The translations under genes and the position numbers were made by a program. Below are positions 1 through 7,581 of a stretch of DNA of 52,419 nucleotides, one piece after another. The DNA is from Caulobacter sp. SLTY (lineage in GTDB: Bacteria; Pseudomonadota; Alphaproteobacteria; Caulobacterales; Caulobacteraceae): positions 1 through 52,419 of the forward strand of contig NZ_JAAALA010000030.1 of assembly GCF_009905535.1 (NCBI RefSeq), read 5' to 3'. The notes beneath the pieces are model-generated. The model was not told the origin of the DNA. It worked only from the letters and a program-made list of their open reading frames with translations, and did not search any database. Each line of letters opens with the position of its first letter. Within the stretch, counting starts at the first letter, position 1.

Positions 1-53
1 CCCCAACCCCCGTCCTCTTCAACAAGGACATGGAGAAGGGCGATCGGCGGTGA
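1..53 (+). CDS. C-terminal end of an upstream gene (partial)
   Basis: In the third forward frame the first 50 bases read as a plausible protein tail (PTPVLFNKDMEKGDRR) ending at TGA 51-53. The other two forward frames give less protein-like, Ser/Arg/Pro-rich translations. The start lies outside the window and 16 residues are too few to name a family. Directly after the stop the sequence becomes AT-rich, with a short ATAAC-type repeat near 70-84, as expected for an intergenic spacer before the next gene. Confidence 0.35.
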   Translation, partial: PTPVLFNKDMEKGDRR

Positions 54-196
54 TGGGGCCACAAAATGATATAACATAACATAACGGATGCAAGCGGTGT
101 GTCCTATGATGGCGGCGCGGCGGCAAGTGGGCGAAATCCGTTTAGGATCCCCGGACGACCCCAGCCGCGCCCCGCTCGCCTGAAAGGGACCATCGC

Positions 197-676
197 TTGG
201 CTGAGATCACCCCCGACACCCATCCGGACGCGCTGATCGCCGAGTTGCCCTCATGGAACGATGGCCGGGGCGGGGTGACCGCCCGCAACTGGGTCGGCAT
301 GATGGGCCGCTACGACCTGGCCGTCGGCTACAGCCTCGTCTTCTGGCCGCGCTTCGTCCGCTTCGATGGCTATGTGCTGCGGGAGGAGTCGTTCGACGAG
401 GCCAACCTGCGGGCCTGGGAGCAGGCGCATGGCGACAACCCGCAGGGCATCGAGGCGGCGCTCAACCACCTCCACATCGTCGACCTGCACGGTAACGACG
501 AGACCCTCACCGAAGCCCAGGCCCTCTACCTGGGGCGGACGCTGAAATCAGTCTGGAGCGCCAAACTCGCGGCCGACTTTCCAGAGCTGGCTTTCGAAGT
601 GGCGTTCGATGACACGCCGGGCCAGGGCATGTTGGACTATGAGGTAACGTTCTGGCAGCTGCGGGGCGTGGGGTAG
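197..676 (+). CDS. Hypothetical protein, 159 aa
   Basis: I do not recognise the family. The start is TTG at 197, preceded by GAAAGGGA at 183-190. The protein is acidic (many Asp/Glu), rich in Trp, and has no signal peptide or membrane segment, so it is probably a soluble cytoplasmic protein. G+C and codon use match the high-GC body of the window, unlike the AT-richer gene that follows. The frame stays open for 50 codons past its TAG stop, which is treated as a separate observation. It has no operon partner in view. Confidence 0.6.
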   Translation: MAEITPDTHPDALIAELPSWNDGRGGVTARNWVGMMGRYDLAVGYSLVFWPRFVRFDGYVLREESFDEANLRAWEQAHGDNPQGIEAALNHLHIVDLHGNDETLTEAQALYLGRTLKSVWSAKLAADFPELAFEVAFDDTPGQGMLDYEVTFWQLRGVG

Positions 677-913
677 AGACCTAAGTCGCAATACTGTTTT
701 GCAGATGCCGAAGGACACATAACGATCGACCTCGCCGAACTGCACGATCACCGAAATCTAACTTGGGTAAAAGGGAAAAATCCCGTCAAGGAAGAACCGT
801 TGCCAAAGCAATTTTTAAGGGTAATTTAGCTGCCGCCGGTAACGGACCTAGTAGGGTAGGCAGAGCGTCGCCAATTGCTGGAGTGCTGGCGCGGTTGCCC
901 TAGGGGGGACAAA

Positions 914-2425
914 ATGAACCAACTGTCGCAAGCCGTCTATATTGCAATGTTCTGTGCCGCTGTTTTGCTCGCCGGGTGTGCTAAGCCGAGCAGCTGGAGT
1001 CCTGAACAAATTTCGTCAAGTATACGGGCGCAGCGTATCAATCCTAGACCCGTATTCTATTTCGATCGCATCAACCCAGACATCTCCGACACCGTAAAGG
1101 TCTATATCGATAGTCGGGGCGATCTATACCCGGAAACAGACGCAAAAGGACCAAGCGGACTGCCGCGCGTTTTGCCTATCGTTGAATTTGAGACGAAACA
1201 TTTCTGGTCTCTTCGAATGCTCATGAGCAGCAATTGGCAGCCGGTCGACGGCGAGCCTAGCCTTCGTGATCGCTTCTGCGGCCCAATTGCGGCGGGCACA
1301 AAGGCCAAGGACATGTGCGAAGCAGCGCGCGATTTCGAAAAGTGGAAACAACTGCAAGCCCAGATGTGGCGACAAAAGGCCAGTGCTGCCGTAACCGGAG
1401 CCGATGGAAAGACTTTAGTGATCTTGATCCACGGCTACAACGTGGTGCGCGGAGACGGAGATTTTGCCTACGTAAAGCAGAAAATTCTCGCCAACAGCAA
1501 GTCCCCGGAGAAGCTGCGGTTCGTCGAAGTTCATTGGGATGGTGGCGACTACGCGTCCGCCTGGAACCGGGCCCAATATAGCGGACCCTTTATCGGTCTA
1601 GCCCTGCGCCAGCTCCTCAACGGGATTTCAGAAGCTGACGGCGCGAACACTCGCCCTATCCGCATCATAACCCACAGCTCAGGCGCCTTTGTCGCGGCAG
1701 CTCTCCTCGGCGACGCGCGACGCCCGTTCGACAGCTTTCACAGCTTGAATATGGATGAATGCAAGGGGAGCCCGAGGGAGGAAACGCCAAAGCTTCATTG
1801 CGAAGACAACAAGTGGGCGCGTAAACATTTGGCGGGCCTTGAAAGCCCCAGATCAACGTCGGATGATCTAATGGGAGCGCCTCAGTTCACCGACATTCGC
1901 GTCTTGATGTTCGCTGCTGCCACCACGTATCAAGCGTTCGCACGCCGCTATCCAGCGGATCAAGACGAAGCATTGTTTAAAGGCGTGACGTCACGCCATG
2001 TGAAACTGTTCATAACAGTCAATCGCAGCGATCAAGCAATTAATAAGCAGGGTTTTGGCCCCTATGCGCCATTCACGAGCGATACGCCCCTTGGTGCAAG
2101 ACCGGATAACTTTTGCCGCTTGTCAGAAAACTTCGAGCGGCAAAAGCGGGATGGAATTGATGAAGGTCGTCAGGCGTACGGTTTCGACTTTGAGCGTAAA
2201 GACCCAATTTCTGGGCGCCAAAAGGGCGAACTTTGGAGGCGCGATGGTGCACTTGAGTCGGAGCGGAAGGCGCATAGTTGGCCACTTTACTTAGATCAGG
2301 CGGAGTTTGCTCCATACAGCGTATTGGATTTATTTCTCAATTATAAAACTACTGAAGAACCGGAGTTTTTAAGCCGACTTGAAAGCAGCAGGCGCGTAAG
2401 GTGCAACGAAATCTTGCGGTCGTGA
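914..2425 (+). CDS. Lipoprotein alpha/beta hydrolase, 503 aa
   Basis: Probable serine hydrolase anchored in the cell envelope. The N-terminus is a lipoprotein signal peptide with hydrophobic core and lipobox LLAGC, so Cys22 would be lipidated. The hydrolase part shows an oxyanion-type strand, VILIHGYN, near residues 172-180, and a nucleophile elbow THSSG at 253-257 in which Thr replaces the first Gly of GxSxG and Ser255 is the likely nucleophile. This resembles the DUF900-type esterase/lipase group, though that is family inference. The substrate is unknown. ATG 914 is chosen over an upstream in-frame ATG at 875 because AGGGGGGA precedes it and it creates the signal peptide. The gene is AT-richer than its neighbours, with many TTT, AAT and ATA codons, suggesting acquisition by transfer. 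Confidence 0.75.
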   Translation: MNQLSQAVYIAMFCAAVLLAGCAKPSSWSPEQISSSIRAQRINPRPVFYFDRINPDISDTVKVYIDSRGDLYPETDAKGPSGLPRVLPIVEFETKHFWSLRMLMSSNWQPVDGEPSLRDRFCGPIAAGTKAKDMCEAARDFEKWKQLQAQMWRQKASAAVTGADGKTLVILIHGYNVVRGDGDFAYVKQKILANSKSPEKLRFVEVHWDGGDYASAWNRAQYSGPFIGLALRQLLNGISEADGANTRPIRIITHSSGAFVAAALLGDARRPFDSFHSLNMDECKGSPREETPKLHCEDNKWARKHLAGLESPRSTSDDLMGAPQFTDIRVLMFAAATTYQAFARRYPADQDEALFKGVTSRHVKLFITVNRSDQAINKQGFGPYAPFTSDTPLGARPDNFCRLSENFERQKRDGIDEGRQAYGFDFERKDPISGRQKGELWRRDGALESERKAHSWPLYLDQAEFAPYSVLDLFLNYKTTEEPEFLSRLESSRRVRCNEILRS

Positions 2426-2443
2426 TCGAATCTGAGGCCCAAA

Positions 2444-2590
2444 ATGACGGATAGGGTACTTGCTGAAAACTACGGAAGGACGCGCCTGTACGACTCAGCC
2501 GAAATACGCACTATCCCTAGATCGCGCAGATATGATTTCGCAGTGCTGAGCGGTTCCGTGCCGTCTAGATGTACGACTGACGTGCGGTAA
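2444..2590 (+). CDS. Possible small ORF between two lipoprotein genes, 48 aa
   Basis: An ATG at 2444, preceded by GAGG at a 7-base spacing, opens a 48-codon frame that ends with TAA at 2588-2590, four bases before the ATG of the next gene. The product would be basic and Arg/Ser-rich with no hydrophobic segment. The close junction would allow translational coupling to the gene at 2595, whose own Shine-Dalgarno-like AAGAGG sits too close to its ATG. No family is recognised, and a chance open frame is quite possible. Confidence 0.25.
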   Translation: MTDRVLAENYGRTRLYDSAEIRTIPRSRRYDFAVLSGSVPSRCTTDVR

Positions 2591-2594
2591 GAGG

Positions 2595-3257
2595 ATGTCG
2601 CTGAGACGGGGCGTCGTTGTTCTCGCTGGCCTCTGCGGCCTGCTGGGCTCCTGCGATGATGGAGCGTCAGGCGCAGCGGTTGTGCAGCGGCAGGAGACCT
2701 CCTGTCTGCTGATCGTTGAAAACCAGTATGGCGGCGGAGACCGCGCGCCGCTGCGTGACTGGGGCAAAGGGGCGGAGCTGTTGGTGTGTCCGTTTTCGGA
2801 CTCTGCTTCCACGGTGAAGGTGTTTGTCCTGAATGATGGCGGTCGGTTGTGTGGGAGCTCGTCAGGAGCAGGGGTCAAGCTCAGCGGGCGCCAGGACCTG
2901 CCGATCGCCTCCGTGATAGACGGCGCGCGGCAATGCGCGACCCGGTATGACTTGGAGCCGACGACCGGAGCGACCGGCCCAATCTACATCGTCGAAGAGA
3001 CTGTGGAGGCCTCTGAGGCGAGCATAGATGATGATCGATGGCAGCAGCGGCTGCGTGACGCGGTGCAGCGGGGCGGGCTGCCGTTCAAGCGCATTCTTCG
3101 GAAGGACGCCAAGGTCTGCTTTGAGATGATGCCGGGGAGCAGCCAGGCCCCGAAGGCGATCCTCGCCAAGGCCGGCCTTCAATTTCGGCAAGGCGCGGTG
3201 CAGACGCCCAGCAGTTCGGCGAGTTGTCGGGAAGCGTTTGGCCTGCGGGGCGGCTGA
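2595..3257 (+). CDS. Putative lipoprotein of unknown function, 220 aa
   Basis: The N-terminus is short, basic and hydrophobic (MSLRRGVVVLAGLCGLLGSC), ending in a lipobox-like LLGSC, so Cys20 may be lipidated. The mature part has several Cys residues (near 37, 65, 86, 113, 174 and 210) that could pair as disulfides in the periplasm. I recognise no catalytic motif. It follows the lipoprotein hydrolase on the same strand, possibly in one transcript. G+C is intermediate between the AT-rich hydrolase and the GC-rich antiporter downstream. The start is the only good ATG, although its ribosome site is poorly spaced. Confidence 0.55.
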   Translation: MSLRRGVVVLAGLCGLLGSCDDGASGAAVVQRQETSCLLIVENQYGGGDRAPLRDWGKGAELLVCPFSDSASTVKVFVLNDGGRLCGSSSGAGVKLSGRQDLPIASVIDGARQCATRYDLEPTTGATGPIYIVEETVEASEASIDDDRWQQRLRDAVQRGGLPFKRILRKDAKVCFEMMPGSSQAPKAILAKAGLQFRQGAVQTPSSSASCREAFGLRGG

Positions 3258-3329
3258 GCCGGACCGCTTCACCGACGCGGGAAATCCGGGTTATGTCGGA
3301 GGACTGATGGCGACCTGGGGGTGGACCTG

Positions 3330-4913
3330 ATGCATGCGGTGGAAGCCTTCCGGGTCGTCCTCATCCTGCTGGCGCTGATCGTCGCCCTGCACTGGCTGGC
3401 CCTCAAGTTCCGCCTCCCCCCAGCCACCGCCCTCCTCGTCGGCGGCGGCGCCCTCGCGTTCCTGCCCGGCCTGCCGACCATCTCCCTCGATCCCGAACTC
3501 GCGCTCGTCCTCTTCCTGCCGCCGTTGTTGATGGATGGGGCCTATGCGACGGCGCTGGGGCGGTTTCGGAAGCATTTGCCGGGGATCCTGTCTTTGGCGG
3601 TGGGGGCGGTGGTGTTCACGACCTTGATGGTGGGGGTGGTGGCGCACTGGCTGGTTCCGGGGCTGCCTTGGGCGGCGTGTTTTGCGCTGGGGGCGATCGT
3701 GTCGCCGCCGGACGCGGTGTCGGCGCGGGCGGTGCTGAAGGGGGTGAGCCTGCCGCGGCGGTTGAGCGCGCTGCTGGAGGGGGAGAGCCTGTTGAACGAT
3801 GCGACCGGGCTGATCCTGTTCCGGTTCGCGGTGGCGGCGACCCTGAGTGGGGTGTTTCACGCAGGGTCCGCGGCGGGGAGTTTCGCCCTGGTGTTCGTGG
3901 GCGGGGTGGGGGTCGGGTTGCTGGTCGGCGGGGCTTGGGTGCTGTTGGCCGGGCGACTTAAGGACCGGACGTTGGCGGTGGTGGCCACGGCGCTGCTGGG
4001 CTGGGCGGCCTATCTGGCGGCGGAGGCGGTGCATGTGTCGGGGGTGATCGCCGTGGTGACGGCGGGGCTGATCCTGGGCTGGTTCCAGCATGTGATCCTG
4101 CCGGCCAATGTGCGGCTGGTCGGCAATTCGTTCTCGATGGTGATGGTCTTCGTGCTGGAGGCCATGGTGTTCATCCTGATCGGGTTTTCGCTGCGCGAGA
4201 TGATCGAGCGGCTGGGCGGGATCGGGGCCGTGCCGGCATCGATGTGGCTGACCGCCGGGGCGGTGGTGGCGACCGTGGTTGTGGCGCGGTTCGCCTGGGT
4301 GTTCGCCTCGGACGGGGTGATCGCCCTGGGGCGGAAGCTGGGGTTTGTGCGGCTGAAGCCGCTGGGCTGGCGGCAGGGGACGGTGCTGGGCTGGGCCGGG
4401 ATGCGGGGGGTGGTGACCCTGGCCGTGCCGCTGACCCTGCCGCTCGACATGCCGGGGCGGGACATGATGCTGGTCTGCGCCTTCGCGGTGATCTTTGCGA
4501 CGGTGGTGGTGCAGGGGTCGAGCCTGGGGTGGCTGATCCGGCGGGTGCGGCCGGTGGACGAGGAGCCGGCGGCGAAGATGAGCATGCCGGCGGCCGAGGC
4601 GGCGATCGCGCGGGCGCGGCTGGCGCGGATCGAGGTGCTGGCCCACGGGCCGGACGGGGAGGTGCTGCACCCGATGATCCTGGAGGAGCATCGCAAGCGG
4701 GCCGGCTACATGGAGCGGTACGAGCAGAACGCGCCGGCGGCGATGGAGATTCTGCGGCCGCATTTCGATGTGCTGCTGGCGGCGATCGCGGCGGGGCGGG
4801 AGGAGCTGATCCGCATCCACCGGGCGGGGCTGATCGAGGACGAGGTGCTCCATGAACTGGAGCGGGACCTGGATGTGGAGGAGATGGGGATCACCTTGCA
4901 GCGGGGGGAGTAG
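3330..4913 (+). CDS. Na+/H+ antiporter, CPA1 family
   Basis: Cation/proton antiporter of the inner membrane (CPA1, NhaP/NhaO-like), about 527 aa. Roughly a dozen hydrophobic helices fill residues 1-400. Typical motifs are SPPDAVSARAVLKG in the ion-binding region and EGESLLNDATGLILFRFA, where the Asn-Asp pair is the family's transport centre. The C-terminal 110 residues are a charged cytoplasmic tail usual for bacterial CPA1 proteins. The start is uncertain: GTG 3321 is in frame, but ATG 3330 overlaps the TGA of a 7-codon ORF (ATG 3307) that has GGAGGA at 3298-3303, so coupled initiation at 3330 is plausible. It likely exports Na+ or K+ in exchange for protons; the exact ion cannot be read from sequence. 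Confidence 0.9.
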   Translation: MHAVEAFRVVLILLALIVALHWLALKFRLPPATALLVGGGALAFLPGLPTISLDPELALVLFLPPLLMDGAYATALGRFRKHLPGILSLAVGAVVFTTLMVGVVAHWLVPGLPWAACFALGAIVSPPDAVSARAVLKGVSLPRRLSALLEGESLLNDATGLILFRFAVAATLSGVFHAGSAAGSFALVFVGGVGVGLLVGGAWVLLAGRLKDRTLAVVATALLGWAAYLAAEAVHVSGVIAVVTAGLILGWFQHVILPANVRLVGNSFSMVMVFVLEAMVFILIGFSLREMIERLGGIGAVPASMWLTAGAVVATVVVARFAWVFASDGVIALGRKLGFVRLKPLGWRQGTVLGWAGMRGVVTLAVPLTLPLDMPGRDMMLVCAFAVIFATVVVQGSSLGWLIRRVRPVDEEPAAKMSMPAAEAAIARARLARIEVLAHGPDGEVLHPMILEEHRKRAGYMERYEQNAPAAMEILRPHFDVLLAAIAAGREELIRIHRAGLIEDEVLHELERDLDVEEMGITLQRGE

Positions 4914-5097
4914 GGGGCCGGCTTTCGGCGGGGTGACCCCTTCCTACGCCCTCCCTCAGGGCGGGGGCTGTCGCATATGATGTAGCAGGCTTGAGGATGG
5001 GCCCGTGGACTGTCGGGGACAGGTACTCCGTCGAGCAGTCGTCGAGCCTTGATCGGTCCCGGGCGCGGATTACCAGTCCCCAGGCCTGCGCCGGTCC

Positions 5098-5706
5098 TCA
5101 GTGCTTCAGCTTGATCTTTTTCTCGACCGTCGCCTCGGCCTTCTCGGCCGCCTTGCGGCGCTCGAAGACGGCGCGCAGGTGCTTGATGTCCTGGGCGGCC
5201 AGGTGTTCCTCGGCGGCCACGAACTGCTCCTGCTCCTCCTCGCGGATGTGGTGGAGGTATTCGTCCTTCAGGTTGGCGAAGCGGCGCAGCCAGCCGGGGG
5301 AGGCCATGTCGCGGGCCGCCAGATCGGCGAGCATCTCGTCGATCTCCTTGTGCTCGGCCACGGCGTGACGGGCGAAGTCGGTGGTCTTCGGGTTGCGCAT
5401 GACCGTCGACCACAGCGCCTGTTCCTCGGCGGCGGCGTGGGCCTTCAGCTCCTTGGTGAGTTCCAGGAACAGAGTCTTGCGTTCTTCGGAGGCGCCGGTG
5501 GTCTGTTCGATCATCGACAGCAGGGCCCGGTGGCGGTCGTGGTCTTCGACCAGCCGGCCGAACACGTCGGGGTTGCCGCGGAAGGTGGTGCGGGGGGTGC
5601 TGCCGATATGGACCGGGACCTCGGGCGCGATGGAACGGGCCTTGGCGATCGCCTCGGCCTTGGCGGCGGCCTCAGGCTTGGCGCGGGTGGTTTGGGTGTT
5701 GGCCAT
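5098..5706 (-). CDS. Hemerythrin HHE-domain protein, 202 aa
   Basis: Four-helix-bundle protein of the hemerythrin-like HHE family, expected to bind a non-heme di-iron site. Visible candidate ligands are His56 and His59 (DHDRH), His90 with Glu94 (HAAAEE), His114/His119 with Glu121 (HKE), and His152/His153 with Glu157 (HHIREE). The first 35 residues are an Ala/Lys-rich extension, and the last 30 are a highly charged Lys/Glu helix. Members have roles in oxygen, NO or iron handling; which applies here is unknown. It is convergent with the antiporter gene. ATG 5706 is preceded by AGGGGA. Confidence 0.85.
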   Translation of the reverse strand: MANTQTTRAKPEAAAKAEAIAKARSIAPEVPVHIGSTPRTTFRGNPDVFGRLVEDHDRHRALLSMIEQTTGASEERKTLFLELTKELKAHAAAEEQALWSTVMRNPKTTDFARHAVAEHKEIDEMLADLAARDMASPGWLRRFANLKDEYLHHIREEEQEQFVAAEEHLAAQDIKHLRAVFERRKAAEKAEATVEKKIKLKH

Positions 5707-5846
5707 GGGGTCCCCTGACTCTGCCGATTGGATCGGGGCGGAAACGGCCGTTGCCGCGCTGAGTTCCGGCGGGGTCTGGGGTTTATGTCAGGCGGCCGAC
5801 AGTGAAGCGCTGGGATCGAACCTGGCGTTTGCGGGGATGGGGGTGT

Positions 5847-7121
5847 TCAGCGCGCCCCGGCCCGACGCAGGATCGACTGTTGCAGGAAGTCGGACGGGGA
5901 GTCGGCTTCGGCCAGGATGGCGTCGCGGATGGCGCGGGGTTCGCCGAACAGGTGGCCCTGGCCGAAGGCCATGTCGAGGTCGAGGATGTCGACGATCTGG
6001 CGTTCGCTTTCGACCTTTTCGACGATGGTCTCGACGCCGTAGCGGCGGGTGAGGCGGGCGAAGTCGGAGGCGTGGAGGTCCGGCAGGGAGCGGATGATCA
6101 GCCGGCCTTCGGTCTCTTCCAACTGGTCCAGCAGCATCTGGGCGCCGACTTTGATGAACTTGATGTCGGCCCGGGCCAGGTCGTTGAAGTCCAGGTCGAG
6201 GTCGACGACCTTGTCGAGGCTGAAGCGGAAGCCGAGGTCGGCCAGGCGGGCCATGTGGCGGGCCTCGGTGGGGCCGCGCTGTTCGAAGGCGGCCTGGCCC
6301 AGTTCGAAGATCAGGGCGCCGGCGAGGTCCTTGTTGGCCGACAGGAAGTCGAGGAACTGGGGGAAGAAGCTCTCGTCCGACAGGCTTGCCAGTGAGATGT
6401 TGCAGAAGATGCCGACCTTGCGGTCCTGCCGCGCCAGGCGGCGGACGATCTGCACGCAGCGGAACAGCAGCAGGTTGTCGATGGCGGCGACCAGGCCCAT
6501 CGGCTCGGCCACCGACAGGTATTCGGCCGGCATCATCACCCGGCCGGTCTCGTCTCTGAGGCGGGAGAAGCTCTCGTAGAAGACGGTACGGCGCTGGGGC
6601 AGGGAGACGATCGGCTGCAGGTAGAGGTCGACGCGGTTGTCGGCCAGGGCGTCGCGGACGGTGTCCAGCAAGGCGTGGCTCTGGGCGTTGCGGGGGCGGC
6701 CGGGATGGTGGCGAGCGGCGGTGACCTGATGGGAGAGCTGGTCCTCGAGCCGGTCGCTCATCCGTTGGACCAGGTCTTCCAGCTGGTGGACCTCGCTGGT
6801 CAGCTCCTCGGAGCGGCGCAGGGCGTCGCGGGCGACGGTCTCGACGACCTCGTTCACCCGGGCGTCGACCTTTTCCAGCTGGTCGGCGAGGATCTGGTGA
6901 GCCTCGCGCACGGTGGAGAGGTCGCCGGAAAGCCGGGCGTTCTGGACCGCCATGGTGATCAGGGCATGGAAGGTGAAGCAGAGGGCGAGCGTGCCGATGA
7001 AGGCGGCCATGCCGGGGGCGGCGCCGTAGCCGGTCGGCGCGACGCGATCGACCAGCACCGCCGCCACCAGGGCGGTGGTGAGGTAGCCTAACGTCCAGAA
7101 GACCAGTGTGAACCGACGCAT
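5847..7121 (-). CDS. tipF: TipF-like degenerate EAL-domain membrane protein
   Basis: Probable c-di-GMP-binding effector, about 424 aa. Two hydrophobic helices (about 5-27 and 35-60) anchor it, a coiled coil spans about 65-130, and an EAL fold occupies about 160-410. The signature motif is ESF instead of EAL, and the usual DDFG loop reads SLDKV, so the second metal site is broken; the Asn of FCNIS, the Glu of FELGQ and the Lys of IKFIKV remain. This architecture and degeneracy match Caulobacter TipF, which binds c-di-GMP and is needed for flagellum assembly at the new pole; the ortholog call is inference. ATG 7121 is preferred to the TTG just upstream. Confidence 0.75.
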   Translation of the reverse strand: MRRFTLVFWTLGYLTTALVAAVLVDRVAPTGYGAAPGMAAFIGTLALCFTFHALITMAVQNARLSGDLSTVREAHQILADQLEKVDARVNEVVETVARDALRRSEELTSEVHQLEDLVQRMSDRLEDQLSHQVTAARHHPGRPRNAQSHALLDTVRDALADNRVDLYLQPIVSLPQRRTVFYESFSRLRDETGRVMMPAEYLSVAEPMGLVAAIDNLLLFRCVQIVRRLARQDRKVGIFCNISLASLSDESFFPQFLDFLSANKDLAGALIFELGQAAFEQRGPTEARHMARLADLGFRFSLDKVVDLDLDFNDLARADIKFIKVGAQMLLDQLEETEGRLIIRSLPDLHASDFARLTRRYGVETIVEKVESERQIVDILDLDMAFGQGHLFGEPRAIRDAILAEADSPSDFLQQSILRRAGAR

Positions 7122-7264
7122 CAATGCAGCCCGCGAATCGCTGACCGACAGTATCGGCCGCGCTGCATCATGGTGTCGAATGTCTTAACGACGCATTCGT
7201 GCGCGGCCGTGAATTTGTGCGCCACGGAGCGCCGTTCGACCCGGAAGCATCGACACTCCCTCCA

Positions 7265-7283
7265 GCGAGTGATAACCGTTCGC
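7265..7283. promoter_or_regulatory. Candidate Fur box upstream of feoA
   Basis: The 19 bases GCGAGTGATAACCGTTCGC form an imperfect palindrome with GCGA/TCGC ends and a GATAAC core, like alphaproteobacterial Fur sites. It lies 20 bases before the feoA ATG, where Fur-Fe2+ would block transcription. Binding is inferred from position and pattern only. Confidence 0.5.
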
Positions 7284-7302
7284 AAGTTTGATCGGGGTAG
7301 CG

Positions 7303-7581
7303 ATGAGCAACGCAGATTTGGACGCCGGGACGCCGTTGAGCCTGGCGAGCGTCGGCCTGAGCGGTGTGATCGTCCGGGTGGACGGAACGCGGGCGCCGGG
7401 CATGCTGGAGCCGGAGGAGCTGGAGCGCAGGCTTCTGGAGATGGGGTTCGTCGAGGGGGCGCGGGTGCGGGTGCTGCACCAGGGACTGCTGGGCGGCGAT
7501 CCGATCGCGGTGAAGGTGGATGACATGCGGGTGGCGTTGCGCCGGTCCGAAGCGCGGGCGATCGAGGTGAATTTTGACTGA
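7303..7581 (+). CDS. feoA: Ferrous iron transport protein FeoA
   Basis: Small cytoplasmic SH3-like partner of FeoB, 92 aa. The family pattern is visible in the order LSLASVGLSGVIVRV, then ELERRLLEMGFVEGARVRVLHQG, then DPIAVKVDDMRVALRRSEARAIEV. FeoA is thought to support or regulate FeoB-driven Fe2+ uptake. ATG 7303 is chosen over the in-frame TTG 7288 because GGGG precedes it by a suitable distance. The gene overlaps feoB by 8 bases, so the two are translationally coupled. A candidate Fur box precedes it, suggesting induction under iron limitation. Confidence 0.93.
   Translation: MSNADLDAGTPLSLASVGLSGVIVRVDGTRAPGMLEPEELERRLLEMGFVEGARVRVLHQGLLGGDPIAVKVDDMRVALRRSEARAIEVNFD

Noticed and set aside
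70..84. ATAAC tandem repeat
   Set aside because: Only three short units; no sign of a larger array or function.
3291..4853. A 520-codon open frame on the minus strand
   Set aside because: It lies opposite the antiporter and its translation is dominated by His, Arg, Pro and Gln, the usual result of reading a GC-rich gene backwards.
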